Origin: Paramacrobiotus metropolitanus
Lineage: Eukaryota; Tardigrada; Eutardigrada; Parachela; Macrobiotidae
Direction: 5' to 3'
Assembly: GCF_019649055.1 (NCBI RefSeq)
Contig: NW_026570250.1
Location: forward strand, 186,001 to 250,000
Length of the DNA stretch: 64,000 nucleotides
How positions within the stretch are numbered: position 1 is the first letter of the stretch; each line of letters opens with the position of its first letter. Under the pieces are notes generated by a model, which saw only the letters and a program-made list of their open reading frames with translations, was not told the origin of the DNA and searched no databases. The position numbers and the translations under genes are program-made. Below are positions 14,001-27,245 of the stretch, in pieces.

Positions 14001-17000
14001 GGCTCGTCTTTCACTCCCGATGATGATCCTTGAAAAATATGTACCGAACCGCCGCCTTCATCGTACGGCGCGCCGACGGCCAGGTCTTGGAAGCCATCCA
14101 AATTGAGATCACTGACATTGGCGACGGCCATGCCGAACATCGATTCGGCAACCGGACCAGACAGTTTTTTTGGCTTAACAGATTTCAATCCCAATCCATT
14201 CCCACTGTTCATATAAATGAATACGGCGCCGCCCTTCTGCCCTCCCTGACCGTCAGACTGGAAATAAAACGGTGCACCCACAACCAGATCCGGAAGTGAA
14301 TCACCGTTGAGGTCGACGCTTGTCAATGAGTATCCAAACTGACTAGCCACTTGGTCGCCTGCGTAAACAAAAAATTATTTAATGACAAATCCTGTGCAAA
14401 TTTACTTTTGTTTTTTGTACTAACACATTAATTGAAATACGACACGGAAAAATGTCGTTGTACAAACAGTTATCCAGTGGAGCAGATCATAAACTGTCTA
14501 TAAGCTTGTTCTACTTACAAATACACTACAGTATACAGAATGCTGACTACGGGATGCTCAAAGAGAAAACGTTCTGTTGAAAAGAAAATTGGATAAAGCT
14601 CATATGCATTTTCAGCTGTAGGCAAATGGGTCGAGTTAACATGAGTCAAAATATCGATTTCTCTGATTAAATTTAATCGTCCGTTCATTCATTCTCAATC
14701 CGATAACTATCGCAATTGAGTATCCAGTTTGAATACAAGTCTGGGATGAAGTGAGCGGCTTTCGACTGCGAAAATCGATCGTGCCGGCATATTTTTGTAA
14801 CAACTTTTGCGAGAAAACGGAACCGTTCCGCTCCACATACGCAACAACTGGGAGCACACATAGTCAAGCATTAAGATGTTTGCTAACGCCGTGGTAGTGG
14901 GAAGTACGGTGGAGTGACTAAAATGACTTGTCCCATCAGTGAAAACGATACATAAACAAGAAAAAGCAGTTCGAACCATGTGAAACGCATTAATTTCACA
15001 ACTAAAAATTTAACTTCTCTCTGGAAGGCGAAGAGTCAAACGCAGACAGCAACAGCTAAATCAAAAGCATTCAAGTCTCAAAGGAGATGTAGTATGAGCA
15101 TTATGTAACCAACACATTCCAAATTGCATTTTCGTTTTCATAGTCTCACGTTTTTTTTTGTATGCTCGGATAAAAAAGTTCGTCATACATACCTGCTAAC
15201 TTCTCGATAAATTCCAGTGAACGTTCTTTATTGGGTGCCGGCTTAACTTTGCGAAATATAAAGACCTCTCCAGATAAATTCGAGCGCGGAGCACCAGCAA
15301 TATATACGGGCAACTGATCTTTGCCGTAGAAATAACCACTCGTCACCGCCATGCCCAAATACAGATAACTCGGTGTAGTCACAACCTCCTTATATTCATT
15401 CTTTTCCGACGAATACCAATTGGTATCAATCCCAATTTCCTCCGCAGTCGCAATAGAGTAAATGGCTCCTCTCCAGTTAAGTGCACCGGGCGCTCCCATC
15501 AGCAGCTGATCGTCGCCGGCCACCCATTCCGACGACACTCCCGCTTGACACACTCCGAAATCCAGGTGACCGCCGGTTGTGCGTTTACCGGCACAGGCTT
15601 CCAGTGGGCTGCGATTCAAAGTCAAATCCTGGCCAAAGACATGACACATTCCCTGCCCGTAGATAGCGTCGATCATCTCATTCTCCACTGTTCTGCCTTT
15701 CATCTGCGCTTTACGATAGCGATGCGCACAGGCTGCCACCGGTCCACCTGGGCCACGACTCCGTACACTCACGCCCAGCCAACCTGTTTTCAAAATAAAC
15801 AGTCGATGGAATTATTTACATATTTGGTCAGAGATCGTTACTTGTAAAATGGATGTGTTAGAAAAAGAAGGTCAGCAGCCAGTTCACAAGCCAAGACTAC
15901 AGTAGGAGCACGCGTGCTGCGATGCAGCTGTTAATACATATATGCGGCCCAGCACAAATTCCAGTTCATAATATTATATGACGTCTTGGCTCTGTAGTGT
16001 AAACGCTTCAAGAAATTAAATGAAATCTGAAAGTAAAATATACAACGATGTTTCACTACATGTACAGCACCTGATATCATAAATATGTTTAAAACACATG
16101 AACCGAATAAAGATGAAGCAACAACACTTTCTCAGTTTCTCGAAACTCCCGCAGATATTTCAATTATATCTTGAATAAATGATAAATTAATGCATTAAAT
16201 GAGTAATAAACTTTGAACAGTCTTTCTCCTAACTTCCCAGAGTCAGTTTCATATAATCATTTTAAGCATGTGCGTATTTCAGCTAGTTTTTCCACTTAAA
16301 ACATATGCAGCATTTCCGCAAGATAAACCCACATTCAGATGTGAACCTTTTTTTAAACATCAAGTACTTTTATGAATTTCTAGCTGTGCGCAAGAACATG
16401 AACATCAGGTATGCAGTACGAAAAATTTAATTACAAGTAACATGCACCCATACATAACAGGAAAACCGGAATTCCAACGGCAATCTATTTCTGGTTCAGC
16501 CTAAATTTAGACATTTAAGATAAACTATGCACTGCTATAATTAGTAGTATTCACTCATTTCACTGCTGGCGCAGACTGGAAACTGTAAAACGTCTCACGT
16601 AATTGCAACTCTGCACGTCATATCAAACGACATGATATTTACACAAGGAATAAACAGTTACCATCGTCAGCGATTTCCTGTATTATTGTGTTGTCGTCCG
16701 TGTCCCGTGGAGGCGGCTGATTCTTAGTAAAATAACTAAGATCAATTTGTGTACAGTCCCGCTGCCGTGTGGTAATGGGACACCGATAAACAGTTCCCGG
16801 GCTAACCGTTCCCGGCTGTGTAGTGTTGGCACGAGGAGCGCCCACCAAGATAACACTATCATATGCAGAGCCCGGATTATTGGGCTGCAGTTGGATCTGA
16901 TGCTGCGATACGCTGTAACCGAAGAAAGACTTGGCATCTCCAAACTTAACGATAGGTATCCGAGTGTCTAAATTGAAAGACGAGGCCAGCGCAATAAGGC

Positions 17001-17073
17001 AGGGGAATATGCTACAGATCCTGAGCAACATCGTTGCATGTTTTTTTGTAATCCGATGTTCAGTCCATACCAT
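11053..17073 (-). CDS. ITGA6/7-like: Integrin alpha subunit, laminin-binding class (alpha-PS1/alpha6/alpha7-like)
   Basis: Cell-surface adhesion receptor chain that pairs with an integrin beta. Eight exons join in phase: 16662-17031, 15193-15783, 12752-14358, 12310-12432, 12079-12144, 11815-12009, 11624-11743, 11053-11397, giving 1,138 residues from the ATG at 17031. An ATG at 17073 would add 14 residues, but 17031 puts the signal peptide (LLRICSIFPCLIALASS) at the start. The mature chain begins FNLDTR. The beta-propeller has FG-GAP calcium loops in exon 3 (DLNGDSLPD, DLNLDGFQD, DLDDNGYPD). No inserted I-domain is present. A furin-type site RQKR falls at about residues 960-963, as in cleaved alphas. 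Near the end come WNSTFLE, one transmembrane helix (about 1077-1100) and the cytoplasmic GFFKR motif. The FNLDTR start, the VSVRSRGPGGPVAACAHRY block and the WNSTFLE motif resemble alpha6/alpha7/PS1 more than RGD-binding alphas. The exact vertebrate counterpart is uncertain. Confidence 0.95.
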
Positions 17074-18261
17074 CCCGGTAAAAATGAGTTAAGAGCAAAT
17101 GGTGCGCTAATCCATGAAATACATCCAGTATAACTAACGTAAACAAATTTAAATATGATAATTACGAACCCGTTTATGACTAGCGTCGGTGGCTGATAGC
17201 AGATGTTTGGAGCAGCCGATGCACAATCCGAGTCATCGGAATTATAAATTCATCTGCTTGCATTCATCAAAGCTCGCAAAGCTGCTCGCAACAAGGCCAG
17301 TGGGCGATATTAATTTTCTTATCGAAGTTATCAGAAAAGTTGTAATAAAACCGAAATTTATCAGGATTCACCCAAATGAATGCTGCATGGTGTTCTGCAA
17401 GCCCAAAACGGCCAAAGCTGATAACTCCATTATTATGTGGCAGCTGCACTGTTGCGGCACTGGACTGTCGCAAGACAAAACTCTGCGCATATGTACGATG
17501 CTCTCGTACGATGTAGTTATGAACTTTATGACTGTTCGTACATGCATATGTATGAGTCTGAACGACTGGCTCGAGGCTCACCAGTCAGTGCAAACTGCAA
17601 ACTGCAAGCGAAGACCGATTCATGGTTTCTACTGTACTTGCTACACTGAATTTAATACTGAATTCCTTTTTTTAAATAATTATTGATTGCCTGTCAACGG
17701 CGTCATCGTTCGACGTCGATGATTCACAAAGATCGAATAATAGTTAATTGTCAGCATTAAGTAAAATATAATTATTATTATTATTTGTGTGTACGTCCTA
17801 GTACCCCTACTGGTCCGTAATCCGTAGTACAGTACCGTATCACAATCTCGATGTATTGTACAGACTGTACTGCACTAAAAGTCTCTTGTTGACTTGTCAT
17901 CCCTTGAGTCAAAACCTTAAATTTATAATGTTCTACATTTTTTTTAACATCCTGAGGATTTAAAATCAAATCAATTTTAAACAAATTAGAGTGGTGTGTA
18001 AATTTTCTCACAGCACAAATGTGTATAATTAACCGGCTAATTTACTAACTTTTGCAGCAGCTTATATCTATAGTTGTACTGGACGTGTAAACTTGAATTG
18101 AATTAGTAATAATATTTCAATCACCAATTGAGTACCTAGTACCTACCCAGCAGTAACCCCGCGGTAATACTTTTAACAATAAGTACTGCACAAGGAAATT
18201 CATGCAGCACAAATGCTGCTAATTAACAGCGAAAACCAAATAAGTATATTTAGGGTGGCAC

Positions 18262-18286
18262 TATATATATATATATATATATATAT
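18262..18286. repeat. (AT)n microsatellite
   Basis: A pure AT dinucleotide run of about 12 units, directly readable. Confidence 0.9.
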
Positions 18287-18360
18287 CAAGGTAAAGATCT
18301 ATATTACAACGGAAAACCCCGTACGATCTGGTCAGAACAAACCAAAAAATTAATCGAAAA

Positions 18361-18415
18361 ACTGCTAACGCCATTCGATTCAGCATGTCTGGAAACTGTG
18401 TCACATGCATTTTGC
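18361..18415 (+). repeat. Dispersed repeat fragment, copy 1 (possible coding remnant)
   Basis: It matches 52,838-52,892 over about 50 bases (shared CGCCATT, GATTCAGCATG, AAACTGTGTCACATG). Several differences are synonymous in one frame, which reads NAIRFSM then NCVTCI in both copies. That suggests both derive from a repeat-encoded protein. Family not identified. Confidence 0.5.
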
Positions 18416-18899
18416 TTTGGTAATATCTGCTCCGGCTCCCGTGCACAGACGCCGGTGCCGGTAGAGAAGAAAGCTCAAGGTGACCTTGAAAAAAATTTCA
18501 AAGTCCTGTTGCATGGAGCAAAAAATCAGTAAATTTAAACTGGTACCCTTTTTAGATCAACAAATCAAAAAGGTTTGAACTTTTAATCCTACAAAACTAG
18601 AAAAGCCAATTAGCAGTAGCACAAACGATACTGCAAGTGGATGGCTTCGTTTACAGTTTAAATCGTATAAATGGATGGCTTCGTTTACATTTGAAGGCAG
18701 CTGTAAAAGAAACTGACCATAGTAATCGTTCAAACGGGCAAACCTTTCATTGCAGTCCGAGCAAAACTAAAGACAGTGATTGATAAATGATAATCAGCAT
18801 CTTTAGTCCGTAAATTATTTGGTATAATACGGAATAATAGTACGGTATCTACTGTACATTCTAGATCTTTATTACCACAAAAAATAAAAAGGGATTCAC

Positions 18900-21800
18900 G
18901 AATGACCGAACGACCACTACTATCCAGAGCACGCAGCCCGCTAGGTAAACGAGTGACCGAACTACCACTACTATCCAGAGCACGCAGCCCGCTAGGTAAA
19001 CGAATGACCGAACGACCACTACTATCCAGAGCATGCAGCCCGATAGGTAAACGAGTCACCGAACTACCACTACTATCCAGAGCACACAGCCCGCTAGGTA
19101 AACGAGCACCGAACTACCGCTGCTGTCCAGAGCACACAGCCCGCTAGGTAAACGAGTGACCGAACTACCACTACTATCCATAGCACACAGACCGCTAGGT
19201 AAACGAGTGACCGAACTACCACTACTATCCATAGCACACAGACCGCTAGGTAAACGAGTGACCGAACTACCACTATTATCCAGAGTACACAGCCCAGCTA
19301 GGTAAACGAGTGACCGAACTATCACTACTATCCAGAGCACACAGCCCGCTAGGTAAACGAGCACCGAACTACCGCTGCTGTCCAGAGCACACAGCCCGCT
19401 AGGTAAACGAGTACCGAACTACCGCTGCTGTCTAGAGCACACAGCCCGCTAGGTAAACGAGTGACCGAACTGCCACTACTATCCAGAGCACACAGCCCGC
19501 TAGGTAAACGAGTGACCGAACTACCACTACTATCCAGAGCACGCAGCCCGCTAGGTAAACGAATGACCGAACGACCACTACTATCCAGAGCATGCAGCCC
19601 GATAGGTAAACGAGTCACCGAACTACCACTACTATCCAGAGCACACAGCCCGCTAGGTAAACGAGCACCGAACTACCGCTGCTGTCCATAGCACACAGAC
19701 CGCTAGGTAAACGAGTGACCGAACTACCACTACTATCCATAGCACACAGACCGCTAGGTAAACGAGTGACCGAACTACCACTATTATCCAGAGTACACAG
19801 CCCAGCTAGGTAAACGAGTGACCGAACTATCACTACTATCCAGAGCACACAGCCCGCTAGGTAAACGAGCACCGAACTACCGCTGCTGTCCAGAGCACAC
19901 AGCCCGCTAGGTAAACGAGTACCGAACTACCGCTGCTGTCTAGAGCACACAGCCCGCTAGGTAAACGAGTGACCGAACTGCCACTACTATCCAGAGCACA
20001 CAGCCCGCTAGGTAAACGAGTACCGAACTACCGCTGCTGTCTAGAGCACACAGCCCGCTAGGTAAAGGAGTGACCGAACTGCCACTACTATCCAGAGCAC
20101 ACAGCCCGCTAGGTAAACGAGTGACCGAACTGCCACTACTATCCAGAGCACACAGCCCGCTAGGTAAACGAGTGACCGAACTGCCACTACTATCCAGAGC
20201 ACACAGCCCGCTAGGTAAACGAGTACCGAACTACCGCTGCTGTCTAGAGCACACAGCCCGCTAGGTAAACGAGTGACCGAACTGCCACTACTATCCAGAG
20301 CACACAGCCCGCTAGGTAAACGAGTACCGAACTACCGCTGCTGTCTAGAGCACACAGCCCGCTAGGTAAACGAGTGACCGAACTGCCACTACTATCCAGA
20401 GCACACAGCCCGCTAGGTAAACGAGTACCGAACTACCGCTGCTGTCTAGAGCACACAGCCCGCTAGGTAAAGGAGTGACCGAACTGCCACTACTATCCAG
20501 AGCACACAGCCCGCTAGGTAAACGAGTGACCGAACTGCCACTACTATCCAGAGCACACAGCCCGCTAGGTAAACGAGTGACCGAACTGCCACTACTATCC
20601 AGAGCACACAGCCCGCTAGGTAAACGAGTGACCGAACTGCCACTACTATCCAGAGCACACAGCCCGCTAGGTAAACGAGTACCGAACTACCGCTGCTGTC
20701 TAGAGCACACAGCCCGCTAGGTAAACGAGTGACCGAACTGCCACTACTATCCAGAGCACACAGCCCGCTAGGTAAACGAATACCGAACTACCGCTGCTGT
20801 CTAGAGCACACAGCCCGCTAGGTAAACGAGTACCGAACTACCGCTGCTGTCTAGAGCACACAGCCCGCTAGGTAAACGAGTGACCGAACTGCCACTACTA
20901 TCCAGAGCACACAGCCCGCTAGGTAAACGAGTGACCGAACTGCCACTACTATCCAGAGCACACAGCCCGCTAGGTAAACGAGTGACCGAACTGCCACTAC
21001 TATCCAGAGCACACAGCCCGCTAGGTAAACGAGTGACCGAACTGCCACTACTATCCAGAGCACACAGCCCGCTAGGTAAACGAGTGACCGAACTGCCACT
21101 ACTATCCAGAGCACACAGCCCGCTAGGTAAACGAGTGACCGAACTGCCACTACTATCCAGAGCACACAGCCCGCTAGGTAAACGAGTGACCGAACTGCCA
21201 CTACTATCCAAAGCACACAGCCCGCTAGGTAAACGAGTGACCGAACTGCCACTACTATCCAGAGCACACAGCCCGCTAGGTAAACGAGTACCGAACTACC
21301 GCTGCTGTCTAGAGCACACAGCCCGCTAGGTAAACGAGTGACCGAACTGCCACTACTATCCAGAGCACACAGCCCGCTAGGTAAACGAGTGACCGAACTG
21401 CCACTACTATCCAGAGCACACAGCCCGCTAGGTAAACGAGTGACCGAACTGCCACTACTATCCAGAGCACACAGCCCGCTAGGTAAACGAGTGACCGAAC
21501 TGCCACTACTATCCAGAGCACACAGCCCGCTAGGTAAACGAATACCGAACTACCGCTGCTGTCTAGAGCACACAGCCCGCTAGGTAAACGAGTACCGAAC
21601 TACCGCTGCTGTCTAGAGCACACAGCCCGCTAGGTAAACGAGTGACCGAACTGCCACTACTATCCAGAGCACACAGCCCGCTAGGTAAACGAGTACCGAA
21701 CTACCGCTGCTGTCTAGAGCACACAGCCCGCTAGGTAAACGAGTGACCGAACTGCCACTACTATCCAGAGCACACAGCCCGCTAGGTAAACGAGTGACCG

Positions 21801-24800
21801 AACTGCCACTACTATCCAGAGCACACAGCCCGCTAGGTAAACGAGTGACCGAACTACCACTATTATCCAGAGTACACAGCCCAGCTAGGTAAACGAGTGA
21901 CCGAACTATCACTACTATCCAGAGCACACAGCCCGCTAGGTAAACGAGCACCGAACTACCGCTGCTGTCCAGAGCACACAGCCCGCTAGGTAAACGAGTA
22001 CCGAACTACCGCTGCTGTCTAGAGCACACAGCCCGCTAGGTAAACGAGTGACCGAACTGCCACTACTATCCAGAGCACACAGCCCGCTAGGTAAACGAGT
22101 GACCGAACTACCACTACTATCCAGAGCACGCAGCCCGCTAGGTAAACGAATGACCGAACGACCACTACTATCCAGAGCATGCAGCCCGATAGGTAAACGA
22201 GTCACCGAACTACCACTACTATCCAGAGCACACAGCCCGCTAGGTAAACGAGCACCGAACTACCGCTGCTGTCCATAGCACACAGACCGCTAGGTAAACG
22301 AGTGACCGAACTACCACTACTATCCATAGCACACAGACCGCTAGGTAAACGAGTGACCGAACTATCACTACTATCCAGAGCACACAGCCCGCTAGGTAAA
22401 CGAGCACCGAACTACCGCTGCTGTCCAGAGCACACAGCCCGCTAGGTAAACGAGTACCGAACTACCGCTGCTGTCTAGAGCACACAGCCCGCTAGGTAAA
22501 CGAGTGACCGAACTGCCACTACTATCCAGAGCACACAGCCCGCTAGGTAAACGAGTACCGAACTACCGCTGCTGTCTAGAGCACACAGCTCGCTAGGTAA
22601 ACGAGTGACCGAACTGCCACTACTATCCAGAGCACACAGCCCGCTAGGTAAACGAGTGACCGAACTGCCACTACTATCCAGAGCACACAGCCCGCTAGGT
22701 AAACGAGTGACCGAACTGCCACTACTATCCAGAGCACACAGCCCGCTAGGTAAACGAGTGACCGAACTGCCACTACTATCCAGAGCACACAGCCCGCTAG
22801 GTAAACGAGTACCGAACTACCGCTGCTGTCTAGAGCACACAGCCCGCTAGGTAAACGAGTGACCGAACTGCCACTACTATCCAGAGCACACAGCCCGCTA
22901 GGTAAACGAATACCGAACTACCGCTGCTGTCTAGAGCACACAGCCCGCTAGGTAAACGAGTACCGAACTACCGCTGCTGTCTAGAGCACACAGCCCGCTA
23001 GGTAAACGAGTGACCGAACTGCCACTACTATCCAGAGCACACAACCCGCTAGGTAAACGAGTGACCGAACTGCCACTACTATCCAGAGCACACAGCCCGC
23101 TAGGTAAACGAGTGACCGAACTGCCACTACTATCCAGAGCACACAGCCCGCTAGGTAAACGAGTGACCGAACTGCCACTACTATCCAGAGCACACAGCCC
23201 GCTAGGTAAACGAGTGACCGAACTGCCACTACTATCCAGAGCACACAGCCCGCTAGGTAAACGAGTGACCGAACTGCCACTACTATCCAGAGCACACAGC
23301 CCGCTAGGTAAACGAGTGACCGAACTGCCACTACTATCCAGAGCACACAGCCCGCTAGGTAAACGAGTACCGAACTACCGCTGCTGTCTAGAGCACACAG
23401 CCCGCTAGGTAAACGAGTGACCGAACTGCCACTACTATCCAGAGCACACAGCCCGCTAGATAAACGAGTGACCGAACTGCCACTACTATCCAGAGCACAC
23501 AGCCCGCTAGGTAAACGAGTGACCGAACTGCCACTACTATCCAGAGCACACAGCCCGCTAGGTAAACGAGTACCGAACTACCGCTGCTGTCTAGAGCACA
23601 CAGCTCGCTAGGTAAAGGAGTGACCGAACTGCCACTACTATCCAGAGCACACAGCCCGCTAGGTAAACGAGTGACCGAACTGCCACTACTATCCAGAGCA
23701 CACAGCCCGCTAGGTAAACGAGTGACCGAACTGCCACTACTATCCAGAGCACACAGCCCGCTAGGTAAACGAGTGACCGAACTGCCACTACTATCCAGAG
23801 CACACAGCCCGCTAGGTAAACGAGTACCGAACTACCGCTGCTGTCTAGAGCACACAGCCCGCTAGGTAAACGAGTGACCGAACTGCCACTACTATCCAGA
23901 GCACACAGCCCGCTAGGTAAACGAATACCGAACTACCGCTGCTGTCTAGAGCACACAGCCCGCTAGGTAAACGAGTGACCGAACTACCGCTGCTGTCTAG
24001 AGCACACAGCCCGCTAGGTAAACGAGTGACCGAACTGCCACTACTATCCAGAGCACACAGCCCGCTAGGTAAACGAGTGACCGAACTGCCACTACTATCC
24101 AGAGCACACAGCCCGCTAGGTAAACGAGTGACCGAACTGCCACTACTATCCAGAGCACACAGCCCGCTAAGGTAAACGAGTGACCGAACTGCCACTACTA
24201 TCCAGAGCACACAGCCCGCTAGGTAAACGAGTGACCGAACTGCCACTACTATCCAGAGCACACAGCCCGCTAGGTAAACGAGTGACCGAACTGCCACTAC
24301 TATCCAGAGCACACAGCCCGCTAGGTAAACGAGTGACCGAACTGCCACTACTATCCAGAGCACACAGCCCGCTAGGTAAACGAGTACCGAACTACCGCTG
24401 CTGTCTAGAGCACACAGCCCGCTAGGTAAACGAGTGACCGAACTGCCACTACTATCCAGAGCACACAGCCCGCTAGGTAAACGAGTGACCGAACTGCCAC
24501 TACTATCCAGAGCACACAGCCCGCTAGATAAACGAGTGACCGAACTGCCACTACTATCCAGAGCACACAGCCCGCTAGGTAAACGAGTGACCGAACTGCC
24601 ACTACTATCCAGAGCACACAGCCCGCTAGGTAAACGAGTGACCGAACTGCCACTACTATCCAGAGCACACAGCCCGCTAGGTAAACGAGTGACCGAACTG
24701 CCACTACTATCCAGAGCACACAGCCCGCTAGGTAAACGAGTACCGAACTACCGCTGCTGTCTAGAGCACACAGCCCGCTAGGTAAACGAGTGACCGAACT

Positions 24801-25381
24801 GCCACTACTATCCAGAGCACACAGCCCGCTAGGTAAACGAGTGACCGAACTGCCACTACTATCCAGAGCACACAGCCCGCTAGGTAAACGAGTACCGAAC
24901 TACCGCTGCTGTCTAGAGCACACAGACCGCTAGGTAAACAAGTGACCGAACTACCACTATTATCCAGAGTACACAGCCCAGCTAGGTAAACGAGTGACCG
25001 AACTATCACTACTATCCAGAGCACACAGCCCGCTAGGTAAACGAGCACCGAACTATCGCTACTATCCAGAGCACACAGCCCGCTTGGTAAACGAGTACCG
25101 AACTACCGCTGCTGTCTAGAGCACACAGCCCGCTAGGTATACGAGTGACCGAACTGCCACTACTATCCAGAGCACACAGCCCGCTAGGTAAACGAGTACC
25201 GAACTACCGCTGCTGTCTAGAGCACACAGCCCGCTAGGTAAACGAGTGACCGAACTGCCACTACTATCCATAGCACACAGACCGCTAGGTAAACGAGTGA
25301 CCGAACTACCACTACTATCCATAGCACACAGACCGCTACTACTATCCATAGCACACAGACCGCTAGGTAAACGAGTGACCG
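18900..25381. repeat. Minisatellite array, 51/50-bp units, about 127 copies
   Basis: About 6.5 kb of head-to-tail units. The main 51-bp unit begins GAGTGACCGAACTGCCACTA. A second 50-bp type begins GAGTACCGAACTACCGCTGC and also differs by several transitions and one deletion. The two types are interspersed in runs (often one 50-bp unit followed by two to eight 51-bp units). Minor variants (CCATAGCACACAGACCGC, CATGCAGCCCGATAG) mark the ends and one internal block. Higher-order duplication is visible: the block at 19,349-19,691 recurs at 21,936-22,278 (offset 2,587), and 20,446 onward recurs at 22,576 onward (offset 2,130). A 51-base unit is 17 codons without stops in several frames, so long open frames appear on both strands. 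They are by-products of the repeat, not evidence of a protein. Confidence 0.95.
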
Positions 25382-25579
25382 CTACCAGCATCTATTGCAA
25401 GCATCCTTTAGTGGAAATTTAGTATCTGGTAGACTCGATCAAATTCGGGAGGGAGAAGTTAACAAAAATTCCCTTCTGAGTGAAAGTGAATGCGTCTGCG
25501 TGCACAAAAGCCATAAATTCACTTTTTATTCTATCTGCGTTTTAGCGTATTTTCGGATCATTTTGTTTCGTTGAAGGAA

Positions 25580-25760
25580 TACAGTGAAACCTGGTTACTA
25601 CATACACCTTCGGTTAAAGCAAAACCGTATGTGCTATTCCGGTGTATGTATTACACAGAACTATATTGCAGTCTATGGGACGCGCCGGTTAAAATTTCCG
25701 CGTATGTAATTTCCAGGTGTATGTATTTACCGGTGTATGTAAAAGACAGGTTTCACTGTA
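25580..25760. mobile_element. Pogo/Tc1-mariner-type MITE with TA target duplication
   Basis: Flanked by TA on both sides (25580-25581 and 25759-25760). The ends are inverted repeats beginning CAGTGAAACCTG, followed by inverted copies of ACATACACC. No open frame encodes a transposase. The TA duplication and CAGT start fit pogo-like elements, with mobilisation by a transposase elsewhere. A degenerate relative sits at 45,189-45,310. Confidence 0.75.
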
Positions 25761-25802
25761 AGATGTTAACTAAATAGTTGATCGAAATCATTTGAATAAA
25801 CC

Positions 25803-25853
25803 GGCCGTAGACTGGAGACCACAAGAAAAGCGGAGGCGAAGCCGAGGCTGTTT
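25803..25853. repeat. Repeat with hairpin GACCACAAGAAA...TTTCTTG, copy 1
   Basis: GGCCGTAGACTGGAGACCAC, then CAAGAAAAGCGGAGGCGAAG, then a reverse-complementary TTTCTTG. The reverse complement of 47,766-47,806 matches it closely, with a weaker match at 3,436-3,455 (GAGACCACAAGAAGAG). This looks like a conserved end of a dispersed element family that I cannot name. Confidence 0.4.
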
Positions 25854-25869
25854 CTTGTATATATATATA

Positions 25870-26495
25870 TAGGCACCCCTTTACCGCCGTTACACCCCGT
25901 TTGGCTATAGGCACTCCTTGGACAATAATTAACTACTGCTTCCCGTGTTGTTAAAACGTAGAGGCATCCTTTTTTAAAAGGAAATAAATGTAGTTCGTTG
26001 CTACAGTATATTAATATATCCGGTTATATTTTCGCGATCTTAGAATTTGTATTGTAAGACCGGCTTTTGTATTGTAGATTGTAGAATTCATATGTGAATT
26101 ATGCAGCAAAAAAGTGTCGTATGCAGTAACTAATATTGTTGTCTGACAGTTCCTGATGTACGTATTAATACATCGGAAGATAATGCGCAGTCAGTTGCAA
26201 ATACATAATATGTGTATAACTTATTTACTTACCGACTCGTTATAGTATCCTAACACTCTGAAAAAGTGAACTTCGTCATGAGGTTAAGGACACGGGTAGA
26301 TCAGAAAAAACTTGTTATAATAATCTTCCTTAACATATAATTAGTCGTTCTCGTAGAATAAAATTGCTTTTTTAAGAGATAGTGAGCTGCGCGCATAAAA
26401 CGGATTCAATAATTAATTATAAAAAAAACTGAAAAGGGGTGACTATCATAAAACGGGGTGCGACGGGGGTGTCTGCCTGTCTACTTACAGTAAAC
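25870..26495. mobile_element. Possible non-autonomous element with GC-rich inverted ends
   Basis: The left segment 25,870-25,918 (GGCACCCC, ACACCCCGTTTGGCTATAGG) resembles the reverse complement of 26,436-26,487 (GGCAGACACCCC, GCACCCCGTTTTATGATAG). The imperfect inverted repeats enclose about 600 AT-rich bases without a gene. Target duplications are not clear. Confidence 0.35.
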
Positions 26496-27214
26496 AGCGG
26501 TGCCTGTAGGCTGTAGCCATAATACGTATCCATTTACAATTAATTAATTAATTTGACAAACAACAAAACAAAAAAACATCAACAATAACGTCGAAGAGCA
26601 AAACCGGCGTGATAATAAATTATCGTTTTCGTTTTATACATGGACATACATCAGTATCGATCAATTCTATTACTAATTAATTCGACTATTATAAATTTTG
26701 ATTACAATAATTAATAATATACTATGGTTTATACCATATTGTCTATATAGATATTTTTTTATCTCTTTAAAGTAATTTTCGTATACAGTTACAATTAATT
26801 TAAACGTTGATAAGCTATAGTATCATGATAATAATTGATACAATCGTCGTAAATCATGCATGCCTGGGTGATGTGCAGGGCACCACACTGTTTACAGAAT
26901 TATAAATTGTAAAGATTATTATTATCAGATTTTGATGACGTCTTATACTACGAATCATTGATGATCTCTGCTGCGCTGTGCAGATAAGCTACAATGGTAC
27001 GAGTACGGTCCATTCCGTAGAAGAATGTGAATAATATTAATAATGCATTACGTTAGATAGGTAATTTAGTTTACAACGTATTTTGGTAAAAGATTGTTAG
27101 TCATGAATTTTCTTTTGGTTTCTAGGGCGCCACAAGTATCGCAACTTACCATGATTGCATTTTGATTTGGTTTGTTTTTCCGTTACGTGCTTTGACCGAT
27201 TGTATTCTAGTTGT

Positions 27215-27245
27215 CATATATAGCCGTATAATACGGCTATATATG
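27215..27245. repeat. Perfect palindrome, 15-bp arms
   Basis: CATATATAGCCGTAT at 27215-27229, a single central A, then the exact reverse complement to 27245. It may be a cruciform site or a binding site for a dimeric factor. Confidence 0.8.

Larger units (their letters stand above)
17074..18899. other. Upstream region of the integrin gene, no supported gene
   Basis: Contains a long open frame at 17,189-17,686 without recognisable features, an (AT)n microsatellite at about 18,262-18,286, and the shared repeat fragment at 18,361-18,415. I see no convincing exon. Integrin promoter elements probably lie just left of 17,300, but no clear core motif is visible. Confidence 0.45.

Noticed and set aside
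20851-21329. Long open frames (138-149 codons) inside the array as genes
   Set aside because: They come from repeating a stop-free 51-base unit, exist on both strands, and end wherever a 50-base unit occurs.
18900-25391. CRISPR-like look of regularly repeated units
   Set aside because: The units are contiguous with no unique spacers, and the DNA is clearly eukaryotic. It is a minisatellite.
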